From: Madurella fahalii
Taxonomy: Eukaryota > Ascomycota > Sordariomycetes > Sordariales
NCBI GenBank assembly: GCA_029876055.1
Contig: CM056874.1
Span: forward strand, 5,456,001 to 5,520,000
DNA length: 64,000 bases
Direction: 5' to 3'
This document shows positions 22,650-35,199 of this stretch, piece by piece. The translations under genes and the position numbers were made by a program. The notes under the pieces are model-generated. The model was not told the DNA's origin and made no database searches. It saw nothing but the letters and a program-made list of their open reading frames with translations. Position 1 is the stretch's first letter; every line of letters starts with the position of its first letter.

Positions 22650-23361
22650 TGTGGTTGCAATGCTCTAACCAAGGACGAAGCTGTGGAAGATGGCAGTTTT
22701 GCTCCAAGGTAGAAAAATGCCACTGTTATGAGAGGGCGAGGAGAAGAAATGCCTTTTGGCAATCACCAACAAGTTCAGATTTGTCAGCTGGAGACGGTTA
22801 CATGTTTAGGCCCTCAATTGGTTGTGTTTTGGGCGGCACTTGTTTTGGATCTGACAGGAACATTCCGCTCGCTTCTATTGGAGGGCGGTGCAGTTAGAGG
22901 CACCAACGCCCGACGCCCGATGCAATGCCCGAGATCCAATGACGACGGACGATGTTCGACCCGTTCAATCTGCCAAACACGGAATGCTACCTCCCTAAAC
23001 CACCTTAGGTCTCGCTTGTACATCTCCCCAAGGTAAATAATCCTAGCGAGGTAATAGGCCCGCTGTTAGAACTTACCAGAAAAAGCATGTGCAGCCACTA
23101 ACAGTCACCTGTGGCCCGCGCTAGGATCATTTACCCTGGGTGAGGTGTGCCTCTTGTTTCAATCCATCGGCCGATGTTGGGGATCTAAATGGCATTACAG
23201 GGCTGCCACGACGAACATGGATGGAAATCACGCTGCGCTGCCATAAGTACTTAGCTACTAGTAGGTACCTAGGCATCCGGTAAATCGTCTTGATAGACGT
23301 ACTACTAGCATTAGAGCAAAGCCGCGATCTGCGTAACACGCCGTGTGTACCTGACCTAACA
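22650..23361. other. Divergent intergenic region SDR-1 / methyltransferase
   Basis: About 710 bp with one TCGGCCGA site at 23167. No ORF with recognisable features. Confidence 0.6.
23167..23174. promoter_or_regulatory. TCGGCCGA palindrome, putative regulator site
   Basis: Exact copy 188 bp upstream of the methyltransferase ATG and about 520 bp upstream of SDR-1. Confidence 0.55.
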
Positions 23362-24216
23362 ATGGGAGAGCAACCCTCAGCGACCGACTGGAGCCTAACC
23401 AACGGCCAGGGATACATCCTCAACCGCGACCGCAGTCACGCTGCAGCCAGCCGTCTTAATCTGCAATTCTATCTCTGGAAAGATGCTCTGAAATTCAACA
23501 TCCACCCCTCGATTTCAGCCTCGCTCTCGAAAACCGCCGCCATTGCAGAAGTGGCGTCGGGGACCGGCATCTGGCTCATTGACGTTTCCCGAGAGCTTCC
23601 GGAAGCGCAATTAGACGGCTTGGACTACAATCTTGATCAAGCCCCCCATCCGAAATGGCTGCCCCGCAATGTCAAAATGAGATACTGGAACGTTTTCGAC
23701 GATGTCCCTGAAGACCTCGTCGGCAAGTACGATTACGTCCACACCAGACTGCTGCTTCTCGTCGTCGAGTCAAAAAACCCCAGTCCCATCATCCGGAACC
23801 TTCGAAAACTGCTGAAGCCGGGAGGGTACCTGCAGTGGGACGAACTCGACACCGTCAACATGACCGTCAAGAAAGTAGACCCCAGCCAGCAAACGCCAGC
23901 GTTGGACCAACTGCGGGATTGGTCCTGGGCTGATGGGCGCCACGATTGGACGGTCAAGCTCCCTCAATTCATGACTGAAGAGGGTTTTGAGGACGCTAAA
24001 GCGTACTTCTTTGGAGATCCTCCCGAGTTGGCCAGGGCTTTCAACGAACAGCACCTCCTTACGGCCGAGGAGTTTGCCGAGGGTTTGGCGAAGCTCGGGA
24101 AACAAGAGGCGGCCTCTAGGTATTTTAAACTGGTTGCGGATGCGTATGACGAGTCGGTTGCCGGCGCTGCTCTGTGTGTTCCGAGAGTGGTGTGTGTCGC
24201 GCGGAAGCCTCTCTAA
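23362..24216 (+). CDS. Class I SAM-dependent methyltransferase, LaeA/TAM-like
   Basis: Single exon, 284 aa. The start is the first ATG of the frame (MGEQPSATDW); the frame opens upstream only through a TTG. N-terminal LNLQFYLWKDALKFNIHPSI precedes motif I AEVASGTGIWLIDVSRELP. An acidic motif II region follows (LDGLDYNLDQAPHPKWLP), then VPEDLVGKYDYVHTRLL and LLKPGGYLQWDEL, the usual motif III/post-III pattern. This organisation is common in the Methyltransf_23/LaeA-like group, which includes small-molecule methyltransferases in fungal clusters as well as regulators. A tailoring O- or carboxyl-methylation role is inference. It is tail-to-tail with the PKS. Confidence 0.87.
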   Translation: MGEQPSATDWSLTNGQGYILNRDRSHAAASRLNLQFYLWKDALKFNIHPSISASLSKTAAIAEVASGTGIWLIDVSRELPEAQLDGLDYNLDQAPHPKWLPRNVKMRYWNVFDDVPEDLVGKYDYVHTRLLLLVVESKNPSPIIRNLRKLLKPGGYLQWDELDTVNMTVKKVDPSQQTPALDQLRDWSWADGRHDWTVKLPQFMTEEGFEDAKAYFFGDPPELARAFNEQHLLTAEEFAEGLAKLGKQEAASRYFKLVADAYDESVAGAALCVPRVVCVARKPL

Positions 24217-25042
24217 GCAGTGCCCTAAGAGCTTGGAGGGGACTACTACTGAGTAGGGGATGGACAGGATTACCCCGCAACGAGTAGTGCACTTTGGGTG
24301 CGTGGACGGAAACAATGAGCAACGAAAGTGAAATTCAAACAATTCTTTAGCGCTTGGTTCGGATTGATAAAAGGCCGGTGATACGCGATCATCATTGACC
24401 AGAGCCCTTAACTTGATTGCCTTGCTGGGCCACCAGCGTCCCTATCGTGATGTTATCACTCGTGACATTTATGCCCAACATTAGCTGACATGGTAATCTG
24501 GCACGTAGATAGGTACAGCGATGGTCTGGTGTATCAGGTAAGTAGGGTAATGTTGTCATTTTAGTGCGGCAGTGCCTAGCTGGAAACCGTAGCCCCTTTC
24601 AGGTTGTTACTTAAGCATTGCTAGCGATATACGCAATGTTAAGGAAGCTTAATCACACCCTCCTGCTCCCCAGTTGACTCAATTTAGCGGCATATTTATT
24701 CGCCAATCTAATATCATCCCCCTTAGAGACGCATGGCCAAAAAGCAAATGCAATACAACTCGAAACCTTAAGCAAGTCTGCTATAACGATACTTACTTGA
24801 ATAGGATCATCTTCATGTTCTTTGTATCATCGATGTTTATAATCATGCATCATGCCCAGCAGGGTACCCTAAGTTGTCCTGACTCCTACTACTACTTGCA
24901 GCCCCATTTCGTCATAATTACCCTAATCCTCAGGCCTACTAAGGTATGTACTCTCTCATCATCCATCCCAAATCCAAAAGACCGAAGAAGGAAAACGAAA
25001 CAAAAAAAAAACGAAATGCTACTATCCAAAAGCCTGTCCCAT
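24217..25042. other. Intergenic, convergent 3' ends of methyltransferase and PKS
   Basis: About 830 bp, A+T-rich, without a supported gene. A poly-A run near 25003 is on the plus strand. Confidence 0.6.
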
Positions 25043-28000
25043 CTACGCCTTCTGCTCCAGCGCCTTATCAGTGATGCTCGCCGCCCGCGTCGCAATCGAC
25101 ACGCTTGGATCAAGAAGATCCAGCATGCTAATGCTCGTCCCCAGCGCCTTCAGGAACCAGCTGCGCAGCTCCGCAGCAATCAGACTGTCCACGCCCAGCG
25201 CGGCGACCGACTTGGCCGGGTCGACGCCCTCGGCATCGACAAACAGCATCTCGGCGACCGCCCGGACGATGGCGCCCTGGACGAGCGCCACCGTGGCCGC
25301 GCGCCCGGCGAGGCCCTCGCGCACCGCCGCCTCGAACTCCTTGCGCACCGACGCCGGCGTGTTCTTGGACCCCTCGTCCGCCGCCGCTGCTGCTGATGCT
25401 TGTAGGTCCGCCGACTGCCGCTGCGCGTCGAGGAATGCCCGCATCATCCGCGCCACCCGCCCGTCCCCGTACCACCGCGGGACGGCGCTCAAGATTGCCC
25501 CGCCGCTGGCCAGCTCTTGCTGCTTCGCCGCTAGCATAGCCGCTGGGTCCAGGTACGTGTGCAGGTTGGCGGCGGAGAGCGGGTCGTCGTGCTGCCCGAA
25601 CCATTGTTCTTCTTCCTCTTTGTTGTCGCCGTTGGCATCGTTGTTGTCGCTATTGCTGTTGCTGTTGTTTGCTGAGGTGATGTTGTTCAAGAACGCCGGC
25701 TCGAACGAGGCAAGGAACTGGGATTCGCCCAGCGTCACCGTCTTGTTGCGCTCGAAGAGGTCGACGGTGAGGTCGCTTGTGCCGACGTTGGTGATGTCGC
25801 GGATCAGGCTGAACGAGGCGGTCGACGCGACCAGGCCCATCCGTCGGCGGTAGCGCGCGAAGGCGTCCTGGAAGTTGTTGGCTGCCGTGTAGGCACCTTG
25901 AGTTGCGAACGCGTACACGGCCAAGGCCGAGGTGACCATGACGAAGAAGTCTAGGGGCATCGATAGGGTGGCTTCGTGTAGGTTCTTGGTTCCGTCCACC
26001 TTGGCTGCTAGACCCTGGTTCCACCGCGACGGCGAGAGCTTGTCGAAGCTGAGATCCAGGTATGATACGGCAGCGTGCACGACGCCCTTGATGGGGCGCT
26101 TGGAAGAGATCTGCTGCATCACGCTCATGACTTGATCCTTGTTGCTGACGTCGCAGACAAAGGACTCGACCTGGATGCCGCGGCGGCCAAGTGACTCGAC
26201 GAGTTCTTTCGCTCCGCTGGCGTCGGCGATGCCACGTCTAGAAAGGATGGCCATGTGCCTCGCGCCCCGGTCACCCATCCACCGGATCAATGACTGGCCC
26301 AAGCCGCCCAGAGCACCCGTGATGACGTAGCACGCCTCATGGTCGAAAGCGACGGTCGGGGGCGCGGGCGTCACCCTGACCAGACTTTCGGGGCTCTCGA
26401 AGCTCACGACAAGCTTGCCAATCATGTTGGGGAGGCTCGCAATAGCAGGGCCTAACTGGGATACATCTGGTGCTGAGATCTTTGGAATCGGCTCAATCAG
26501 GCCCTTCTGGTAGTAGCTGTCGACGGCTTGCATGAGCTCTGCACCCAGATCCAGACACGAGCCCAGGATATCGAAGGGATCAACCGAGGAATAGGAGGCG
26601 TTGCGTGGGAGCGACTCCAGACTTATCGCCGGTGCAGTTTGCGAGTCGACACGGCCTAGCTCGATCAGGTGGCCCAGAGGCGCCAGGACTTGCAAGAACG
26701 AATAGACAAGCTCGTCGCGGGCGGTGCTGACGATGACATCAAATTTGCCGCCTGGAACCGACTGCGCGGCACGCCGTAGAGCTGCCAAGGTGGGTGTCGA
26801 GATGACATGCGAAGCGGGCATTCCTAGCTCGCTCACAAGGAATGTGGCCTGTTCGTTCGTCTCGACCATGGCAAAGACATCGGCTCCTTTTGCCTTTGCA
26901 AGATGGATCGAGGCCAGGCCATCATCCTTTGTGCCGGACTGAATCAGCACCGACTGACCCTTTCTGACGTGGGCGACGTGATCCAGGAGGTAAATAGCAG
27001 TGGCATATGCCAACGGCATGGAGGCCATCCGGATCATATCGCTCTCTGGGCCAAGTTTGCGAGCGAGGGAAGCGGGGACGCGTGTGTAGTTGCCGAATTG
27101 ACCCTTTCCAAGGCCATACACGAGGTCGCCAACCTTGAGATCGTTGACTCCAGCACCGACTGCCGTGATGATACCCGAGTATTCTGAGGAAAGATGATCT
27201 CCATCTACGCGGCCGGTCCAGTGGTCCAAGTCACGTAGGCTCAGGCCAACAGCTGCGACCGCTACATCGATGAAGCCCGGCGGCAGCGGCTGCAGAAGTT
27301 CCTTGTAAGGTGTGAAGCACAGCGAGTTCAATACACCGGGCGTCTCAAAGGCAGCTCGTACGGCGCCTTGACTGCCGAGCGGTAGGGGCTCGGGCTTAAT
27401 GGCTCGGGGGTCTAGGCCATGCTGGGAGTGGAAGCCAGCGTCAGGCACATGGCGACTGATCCACATGCACCCATCATGCCAGGAGAATTCGCGGTCCGTT
27501 GGGTTGCCCTCAATATCGTCCGTGAAGTCACCTTGGTGAAGTTCGGACTCGCGGTCGACGATGCAGCGAGCGAGATCCTTCCCATCGTCCGCCTCGACAG
27601 CAAAGTTGTCGGCATCGATGTCAATTGAGATGTACTGGCTGGCGGGGTTTTCGTTCTGGAGGACGCGGAGCAGGCCAGGAATCAAGGCGCCATCCGGGTT
27701 GCGTCCCTTGACCGTACCGCAGCTCGTGAGGGCAACCAAGCTCGCGGCGTTCTGGGCAAGACGCTGGAACATGCTCAGCTCTTTCTCATTGGTATGGACC
27801 AGAAGATGCTCGTCGTCGAAGAATGCCACCACGCGCGATTCTGGAGCAAGGCTCTCCACAGCTTCGTCAAATAGGGCTGCTTTTGCCGTGACTCCGCGCT
27901 GCTCCAGTTCCATGCAGACTTGATCAACGAGAGCGGGAGCTGCAGTCTTCCCACTGTGGAGCACATGGACTGTAGATGATGAACTCTCGGCGGGCGCCGC

Positions 28001-31000
28001 CGGCGGTACAGTGGAAAGGATCACAGAGGTGGTGTTGTGCGGCTCCGGGAAATCGTCCAACACCACGTCCAGACCCGAGAAGCCAGCTTCCCGCAGCGAG
28101 CGGTCCCAAGCGGGCAGGCTCTGGAAAGGGGCATCCACACGGCCGTCGGGGATACCAGCCCAATAGCCGGTGAATGTGCCGACAACGACGCCGGGGACGA
28201 TGAAGTTCTGGTTGGTTTCGACCAAGACGAGTCTGCCTCCGGGTTTGAGGAGTCTCCGGCAGTTTGTCAGAGTCCTGTGCATGTTCGAGGTGGCGTGGAG
28301 AACCTGGCATGCAATGATGAGATCGTAAGTCTGCTCGACGTATCCCTGGTCAACAGGGTCTCCTTCGATGTCAAAGACGGAGAAGCTCATGTCGCGGAAG
28401 TCGGCCAGGGATTCGCGGGCCGCGGAAAGGAAACCGGCCGAGATATCGGTGAATGTGTAGTCCCGGTAGGCCTTGATGCCGTTGGGGCCATTAAAGGCCT
28501 TCATGGCGATGCGCGTCGCGCCACCGGTGCCACCTCCGATCTCGAGGATGCGGAGGTGAGGGTTCGAATGGGCGACAGTAGCCAGGATGTGATGAAGCTG
28601 TGGGTAGATGCCCGTCATCAAGAGACCGGATTTATAAAGGGGCGTGAGCAAGTCCTCGCTGATGATGACATCCATGCCGGTTCGGCGTTCGAAGAAAATG
28701 TCGACCATGTTGTCGTGTAGGAGCTTGGCGATCTTGACCTCCATGATGTCTTGGGCCTGGCTGGCCAGCTCCTCAATTTTTTCAAGGAGGACACCTTTAC
28801 TGGCGAGCTCTCTAGCCTCGTTCATCAGCTCGGAATTATCGCGCTGGCCCTTCCTCTCGATCCAATCGAAAAAGTGGCCCACGTCGCCTGAAGGTTTGTG
28901 TCCGCTATCTCGCAGCTTCCCGAGACCTTGGTACATGCTGAAGACCACGAAATGGGCCAACTTGTTCGTGATACCCCATGCGGGCGCCTTTTCCACGTTT
29001 GACTTGGGAGGGGGGTACATGCGGCGAGCCTGGCGGCTGCTGAGCGAGCGAATATCCGGCTTCCAAACAAGCCGGGTGAACGGACTGCTAAAGGCCCTGT
29101 CTACAGCCTTGGCTGCGCTGGAGTAGCTGATGCAGCGCAGGCCGTCTGCGTGGAGCAGAACCTCTCCCTTCGCGCTTAGCATCTTCAAGTCAAGATGGGC
29201 GCCGCGGACACCGCGTCTCTCTCCGCGTGCGACGACGGTGCACTTATCCTCCGCGAGCTCGTCAATGTCGTTTGACAGATACAAGCGAGAGAGTTGAACG
29301 GGCACAAACGCCGTGGTGGCCTCGTCGGGGCTCCCGCCGTGGCAGGCAATCAATCCGAGCTGAATGGCACCGTCGAGAGAGGCCGGGTGCAAGGGATATC
29401 GCGATTCGCCACCTTTGAGGGACGTAGTGTGCAGGTCAACGGCCGCCACAGCCACGTTCGATGTTGGATCGGCGTGGATATCGGATAGGGGCTGGAACGC
29501 GGGACCGTAGCCGAGGCCGACTTCCAAGAACTTGCGGTACCAACGCCGTGTATCGACCGTGCGTGGGGTTGTAGGAACTTGTTCAACGCGTTTCCGCTCC
29601 TCATCCTCGTCTACTTCAACTTTGATACTTCCAGTGCAGTGCTCGGTCCATTCATTGGTCTCTCGTCCCACAGAGCTAATGGAGAAGGTTGCCCATGCCG
29701 GCGAACGGGCCGTAGCCACATCGACCAGCTCCATGCTCGTCAAAACCTCGATGCCGTAGTCGTCCTCAGGGACCACCAAGCTTTTCTTGATGGCAACGTC
29801 CCGGAGCGAGAACCCTTTGATTCTCAGCGGCTCGGGGAACTCGTTATAAATGCGTGCCGCAGCCTCTACTGCCATCGCCAGGTATCCTGCGCCGGGGAGA
29901 ACCGCGTCTGGCACGAGGCGATGATCGCCCAGCCATGGTACGTCCTTCATGCGGAGAATATTCCTCCACTGCGGTCGCAGCTTTGCATTACCCACGACCT
30001 TGGAGCCTAGGAGGTCGTGTCTGAGGACCGATCGGTATCGGTACTCTTTGCTAGCCCGGCTCTCGTAGTAGTTCAGCCCGCCATATGTGTACTGGTAGGG
30101 TGGAAGCTTCGTGCATGTGCAGCCGTGGATCAGAGCGGCAGAGTCAATGCCATCGACTGCGTTGACAGCAGCAAGGTCCACCGTGGCGTTCAAGCCAAAC
30201 AGCGTTCCAGCGAGCTGTAGCAGGGACACTCGGGCGTCTTCCTGACGTTTCAATGTTGAAGAATACGCGATAGTCTTACCGGCCGCCTTCAAGATCTGCT
30301 CTAGGGGGCTCTTGAGCGCCGGGTGGGGCCCGATTTCGACAAGAGCGTGGATCGGGACATCTTGCGAACCCACAAGGCCTGCGACCGCCTCCGAGAAACG
30401 CACCGGAGACTCGAGATTGGCCCGCCAGTACGATGCCAGATCCATCTCATTAGTCGTCTTGCTGGGCGTGACGGATGAGACCCACAATGTGTGCTGGTAC
30501 CGATGCTCCGGATTGGCAAGCCCGAGTTCCTGAATGCGCTGATTTCCCTGTCGGAGCATTTCGATATAATCGACTCCGATGGGGAGCATATGATGCGAAT
30601 GGTAGGCATTGCCGCCCGTCTTCAACTTCCGGTTGAAGATGCTGTCAGCGGCCAAGGCCGCGGACACTTCGTCAATGGCATCTTCTTCTCCGGATAAGGT
30701 AACGCTCCCGGGAGAATTGATGGCAGCCACCTTCACTGAATTCTCTCGGCCCTGTACATACTTGACTACTGCGTCGGGGCCAAGTCCAACAGCCAGCATC
30801 GCGCCATTGCGCGTATTTTTCGAGACTGCTTGACCACGGAGATATGCAGCTACAATGGCTTCGGCAGCTGTGATGCGACCGGCAGCGTATGCCGCAGCTA
30901 TTTCGCCCGACGAGTGCCCGGCGACACCCGAGGGTCGGATAGACCACGAAGCGAGAAGATCGACGAGGCCCACCTGCACGGCTGTGCAGACGGCTTGAGA

Positions 31001-33091
31001 GATCTCGGCCTTGTGAATGAACGCTGGATCGCAGTCTCCAGAGACGATGCTGCGTAGTGACCATGAAGGAGGGTTGGGAAGCGTGGTGAGGACATAGTCG
31101 AGGTACTCGATGGCTGTCCGGAACACACGGTACTCGAATAATTCAGCTCCCATACAGTGCCACTGAGCACCCTGGCCGGTGAAGATGAATCCGAGGTTGG
31201 AAGCCAGCAAAGGCGCGCGCACAGGTTTCCTGTCGAGCACCAGGGTCTCATGGATCCTGTCCTTATCCACGATGCAGAAGGTTCGTTGGGCAAACCTAGA
31301 GCGCCGGGCGCCGAGCGTATACGCGACGTCAGCCAACGAAACGCTGTCGATAGCCTTGGACAATGCTTCAAAATTAAGTCTGAGTGACTGTTCGTTGTGA
31401 GCCGAAAGAGGCAGGAGTACCAATTTGCGTGTGGCCGCGTCTGGTGTAGCAGTTAACCGTGGTCTCTTGACGATTGGGAGGTGTTGTACGGATTTCCCAT
31501 TCGGGTTGCCAGCCCTCTCTCCATTGGCGTGCCCGTTAATGTGTCCATTAACGTGCCCATTAGTGTGGCCGTCTGTGTGACCATTCGTTGCGCCGTTCGC
31601 GCTGCTCTTGTAGACGCCAGGGGCGACATAGTCGGGTAGTACGTTGTTGACATGGTCAATGATGCAGTGCGCGTTCGCGCCACCATAGCCAAATGAGTTT
31701 ATACTGGCTCGTTTCAGTCGACCAGCGGGCCATGGGGTCACTTCTGTCACCGGTTTGACTTTGGCAGCGTCGAAATCGATGTTGGGGTTCGGTGTCTCGA
31801 GGTTGAAGATCGGGGGGATCGCCCCGTTCTCGAGGGCGAGGACGACCTTCATGATTGATGCTAAAGCGCTAGCACCTTCGCCGTGGCCAACATTACTCTT
31901 GACCGAACCAACAAGCAAAGGATCCTCGGCTGCTCGGACCGGCGCGAAGACCCTCCCAACAGCCGCCACCTCGATCGGATCGCCAACGTACGTACCAGTG
32001 CCATGACATTCGAAATAACTGGTGTCGTGGAAGTCGAGGCCGCCAGCATGCCTATAAGCCTCGCGAATAACTGCCTCCTGACCACTGGCACTCGGCCGCG
32101 TAATACCACCGGTCCGGCCGTTCGAGTTGACGGCGGATCCCCTGATTATTGCCCGGATGGGCGAATTATCGGCTATTGCCACAGACGGCCTCTTCAGGTA
32201 GATGGCGCCATATCCCTCCCCACGGGCATAGCCATCAGCCGTTGCATCAAATGTGTGGCACCGCGAAGATGCAGACAACGCGCCGAGCTTGTCAAGAGCG
32301 ATCTGGACGCCGGGGTCCGCAATCCAATTAGCCGACGCAACAATAGCTGAGTCGCAGTCGCCAGCCCGTATCGCATTGACTGCTAGATGCAAGGCATACA
32401 TCGAGGATGAGCAGGCAGTATCGATAGTCAGACTAGAGAATACCGAGTTAGAAACCACTCCCCAAGGGCGCCAACGACCGTTCGAGCTTCGACGTACCTG
32501 GGGCCTTGGAGGTTGAAAATGTAGCTTATGCGGTTTGCAAGAATACTGGTTCCGGCACCGACAAAAGCATATGGCCGTGGATTGTCCCAATCCCGAGACT
32601 GGATCATCCAGTGGTCCAGGCAGAAATTGCCGACAAAGACGCCGGTCCGAGATCCAGACACGCTCTCCAATGTCTCTCCCGCATTTTCTATCGCCTCGTA
32701 CGTTACCTCGAGCAGCTTCCGCTGTGACGGATCCATCGTCTCTACCTCAAGGCTAGTCATGCCAAAGAAGGAATGGTCAAAGAGGCGGGCATCCTGTTCC
32801 GCAAGGAAAGCCCCCTTCATGGCGAAACCGCCTGGGCGATCCGGGTTGGGGTGATGGAATGCTCGCGTCGAGAAGCGCGGATCGTCAAACTCCTTCCAGC
32901 CATCTACCTTGTTGCACAAAAACTCCCAGAATTTGGAAGTATCGTGGGCACCTCCAGGCCATCGGCATCCTGTTGCAGCGTCTCAGCATCCTGTCCCTGC
33001 CTGACAGCAATGGGGCAATGTCCTTCGTTACCAGACACTTACCCATGCCGACAATGGCCACTGGCTCATGTTGGTCACGCTGAGAAGACAT
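25043..33091 (-). CDS. Highly reducing type I polyketide synthase (KS-AT-DH-MT-ER-KR-ACP)
   Basis: Three exons, 33091-33043, 32969-32498 and 32432-25043, give 2636 aa. KS spans about residues 8-430 (Cys near 181 in DTACSSS; HGTGTYVGDP; NVGHGEGAS). AT spans about 560-880 (GHSSGEIAAAYA, Ser near 681). DH spans about 930-1230 (His near 1011 in GDHRLVPDAVLPG, Asp near 1194 in HPASLDGA). C-MT lies about 1400-1620 (LEIGGGTGGATR). ER lies about 1870-2170, KR about 2200-2400 (TGALGGLGQS; Tyr near 2354 in QGAYTAANNF) and ACP about 2540-2620 (LGVDSLIA, Ser near 2589). There is no release domain, as is usual for pyrone-forming HR-PKSs. The ER has a degenerate cofactor loop (SGTKDDGLAS where GGVGQAA is expected). 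Its promoter region, shared with the O-methyltransferase, has a TCGGCCGA site. Confidence 0.95.
31521..31587 (-). repeat. Asn-Gly-His tandem repeat in PKS KS-AT linker
   Basis: Near-identical 12-nt units encode repeated TNGH/VNGH/INGH tetrapeptides at about residues 456-478, between KS and AT. This is probably a flexible, length-variable linker. Confidence 0.85.
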
Positions 33092-33838
33092 TGCGAACTC
33101 GAGCGGATCTCGACCAGCGAAAGTTTGGGAAAATGTTGAATAGAGTCGTGCGGTAAGTATGTTGAATAGCTGCTGGGCGATCAAGGGCCCCTTTTCTCGA
33201 TGACTTCGGATACTGCTAGTAATACTAGTACTAACTGAAGTAGTGGTGTGGCCAGTAGAGCCCGCTGATATCACAATTCATGCCAAGTTGCCGGACTATT
33301 CGATTCGCAACATGTACCACATAGTACACACCAGGCCTCGGTAAAATGCGAGGCTGGAACCTTGTTGTGGGTGCAGCTGCATTTGCGATTGGCGTAGATT
33401 TTCTCGGCCGCGGTCTAAGTGACAAGGGCCGAAGCCCGTCGGCCGACATACCGGCAAGGCCGTATCGATAAGTAAGTGACGGAACCGGAGCTCCGAAGAC
33501 GACGCCGAAATATTTCGCCTCAACTGGAATACCCGCACCGCGTATGCCCGAAGGGACCTACGTGCGTCGCAGTCAGTATCGGTGTTACGCTCTGGGTTTG
33601 GTCTAGACTGGAAGACCCCGGGCGCGAGGGGAGTAGTAGTACTTTGCCGAAGATCTCAAATGTCATCTCAAAGTTCTCGAACCCTCTTTATTGCTCCCAT
33701 AGATCAGACATTTCAAGGCTTTTGTAGGACCAGACGCTGTAGCTTCTACGGTCGGGCAACACACCTATCCTACCTTAGGACCAAGCACTAGACAGCCATC
33801 ACGACTCTAGACCTCACCTCTACCGCCGCCCCTCCATC
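33092..33838. other. Divergent promoter region PKS / O-methyltransferase
   Basis: About 750 bp. It holds an exact TCGGCCGA (33439) and a 7/8 match TCGGCCGC (33404). No other feature was seen. Confidence 0.6.
33439..33446. promoter_or_regulatory. TCGGCCGA palindrome, putative regulator site
   Basis: Exact copy about 350 bp from the PKS start and 390 bp from the O-methyltransferase start, with a one-mismatch copy 35 bp away. Confidence 0.6.
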
Positions 33839-35199
33839 ATGGCCAACCAAACGAATACTGATGTGTCGATTCTGGGCCTAGCCCAGAATATCCTCGAACT
33901 TAGTCAGGATATGACCAAGTATTTTCAGGCCAACAACCTCGTCGCTCCTACATTTGCGCTCGACTCTCAGGATCCACCTGACACTCCGGAATATCGCCGT
34001 CTCCACGCCGCGCTGAAGACGTCGTTGGAGGACCTGCAACGTCTCATCGACGGCCCCAGGAAGTGGTTGAGAATCTTTTGCTGCACAGGCTACGATCTCG
34101 GTGCTCTCCAAGTCGCTCTTGACTTTGAATTTTTCCAATTGGTACCAGCCCATGGCGAGATTACGCTCGAGGAGCTGGCCAAGCAGGCCGGCCTCGATGT
34201 CGACCGCACCGCCCGTGTCGTCCGCCAGCTCATGACTTACCGCATCTTCGAGGAGCACCGACCAAGGGTAATTTCTCACAGCTCGACATCTCTCGTGATG
34301 CAGCAAGATGAGGAACTGCGGGCTGTCGTCCACTACTCGCTTGACGAGATGCTGAAGGCGGCTGCCGACTGCAACATCACTTTCAAGGCCCATCCTTACG
34401 AGGCACACCAAAATCTGAACCCCTTTGTCACGCGGCATGGTGTCGGTATTTTTGAATACTACAAGAACAACCCTGACAAGGCCCGCCGGTTCGCCAAAGC
34501 CATGGCGGGCCTAAGAAAGATGGACCGCCACCTCGATTACCTGCTCAAGGATGGCTTCAACTGGTCCGCGCTTAAGGGCACGGTGGTTGACTGTGGTGGT
34601 GGCAACGGCCACATCTCCAAGAGTCTGGCCGAGGTACGTTTCTCTCCACAACGCCCTTGTCCCAGCCACTGCAGTTTCAGCCACGCCTGACCTAACCTGA
34701 CGTTGCGGGAAATCAACAGATGTATCCCAACCTGAATTTCGTGGTTCAAGACTCCAACGCCGACATGCTTGCCGAGGGCCAAGAGTCGCTTGCCGACCAT
34801 CTCCGCGGCCGCGTGACTTATCAACAACACAGCTTCTTCGAGCCGCAGCCCGTCAAAGACGCTGCTGCTTTCCTGATCCGCCAATGCACCCACAACTGGG
34901 CCGACAAAGACGTCGTCACCATCTTCAAGTCGTTCGTTCCCGGCTTGGAGAACTCGAGCCCGGACACGCCGCTGCTCATCAACGACATCATCATCCCGGA
35001 GCCGGGCACCTGGCCCCGTCATCAGGAGCGCATCGTACGCCAGGTGGACATGGTGATGCTGGTAAACTGCGGCGCCAAGCAGCGCACCAAGGCCGAGTTC
35101 GAGTCGCTATTGAAGGAGGCAGATCCGAGGTACGAGATTCGCAACGTCTTTGACAACGGACCCCTGGGGCTTCTCGAGGTGTACCTGAAGCGATCTTAA
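33839..35199 (+). CDS. O-methyltransferase, plant-type (Methyltransf_2) family
   Basis: Two exons, 33839-34633 and 34720-35199, encode 424 aa. The N-terminal dimerisation/winged-helix part includes LEELAKQAGLDVDRTARVVR. The SAM site is GTVVDCGGGNGHISKSLAE, split from the rest by the 86-nt intron. After it come NLNFVVQDSN and CTHNWADKDVVTIFKSF, where the His matches the catalytic base of this family. It ends YEIRNVFDNGPLGLLEVYLK. Relatives methylate phenolic or enolic hydroxyls of polyketides. In a pyrone pathway it would be the candidate for the 4-hydroxyl of the pyrone, as Sol2 is in solanapyrone biosynthesis; that substrate is inference. Confidence 0.93.
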
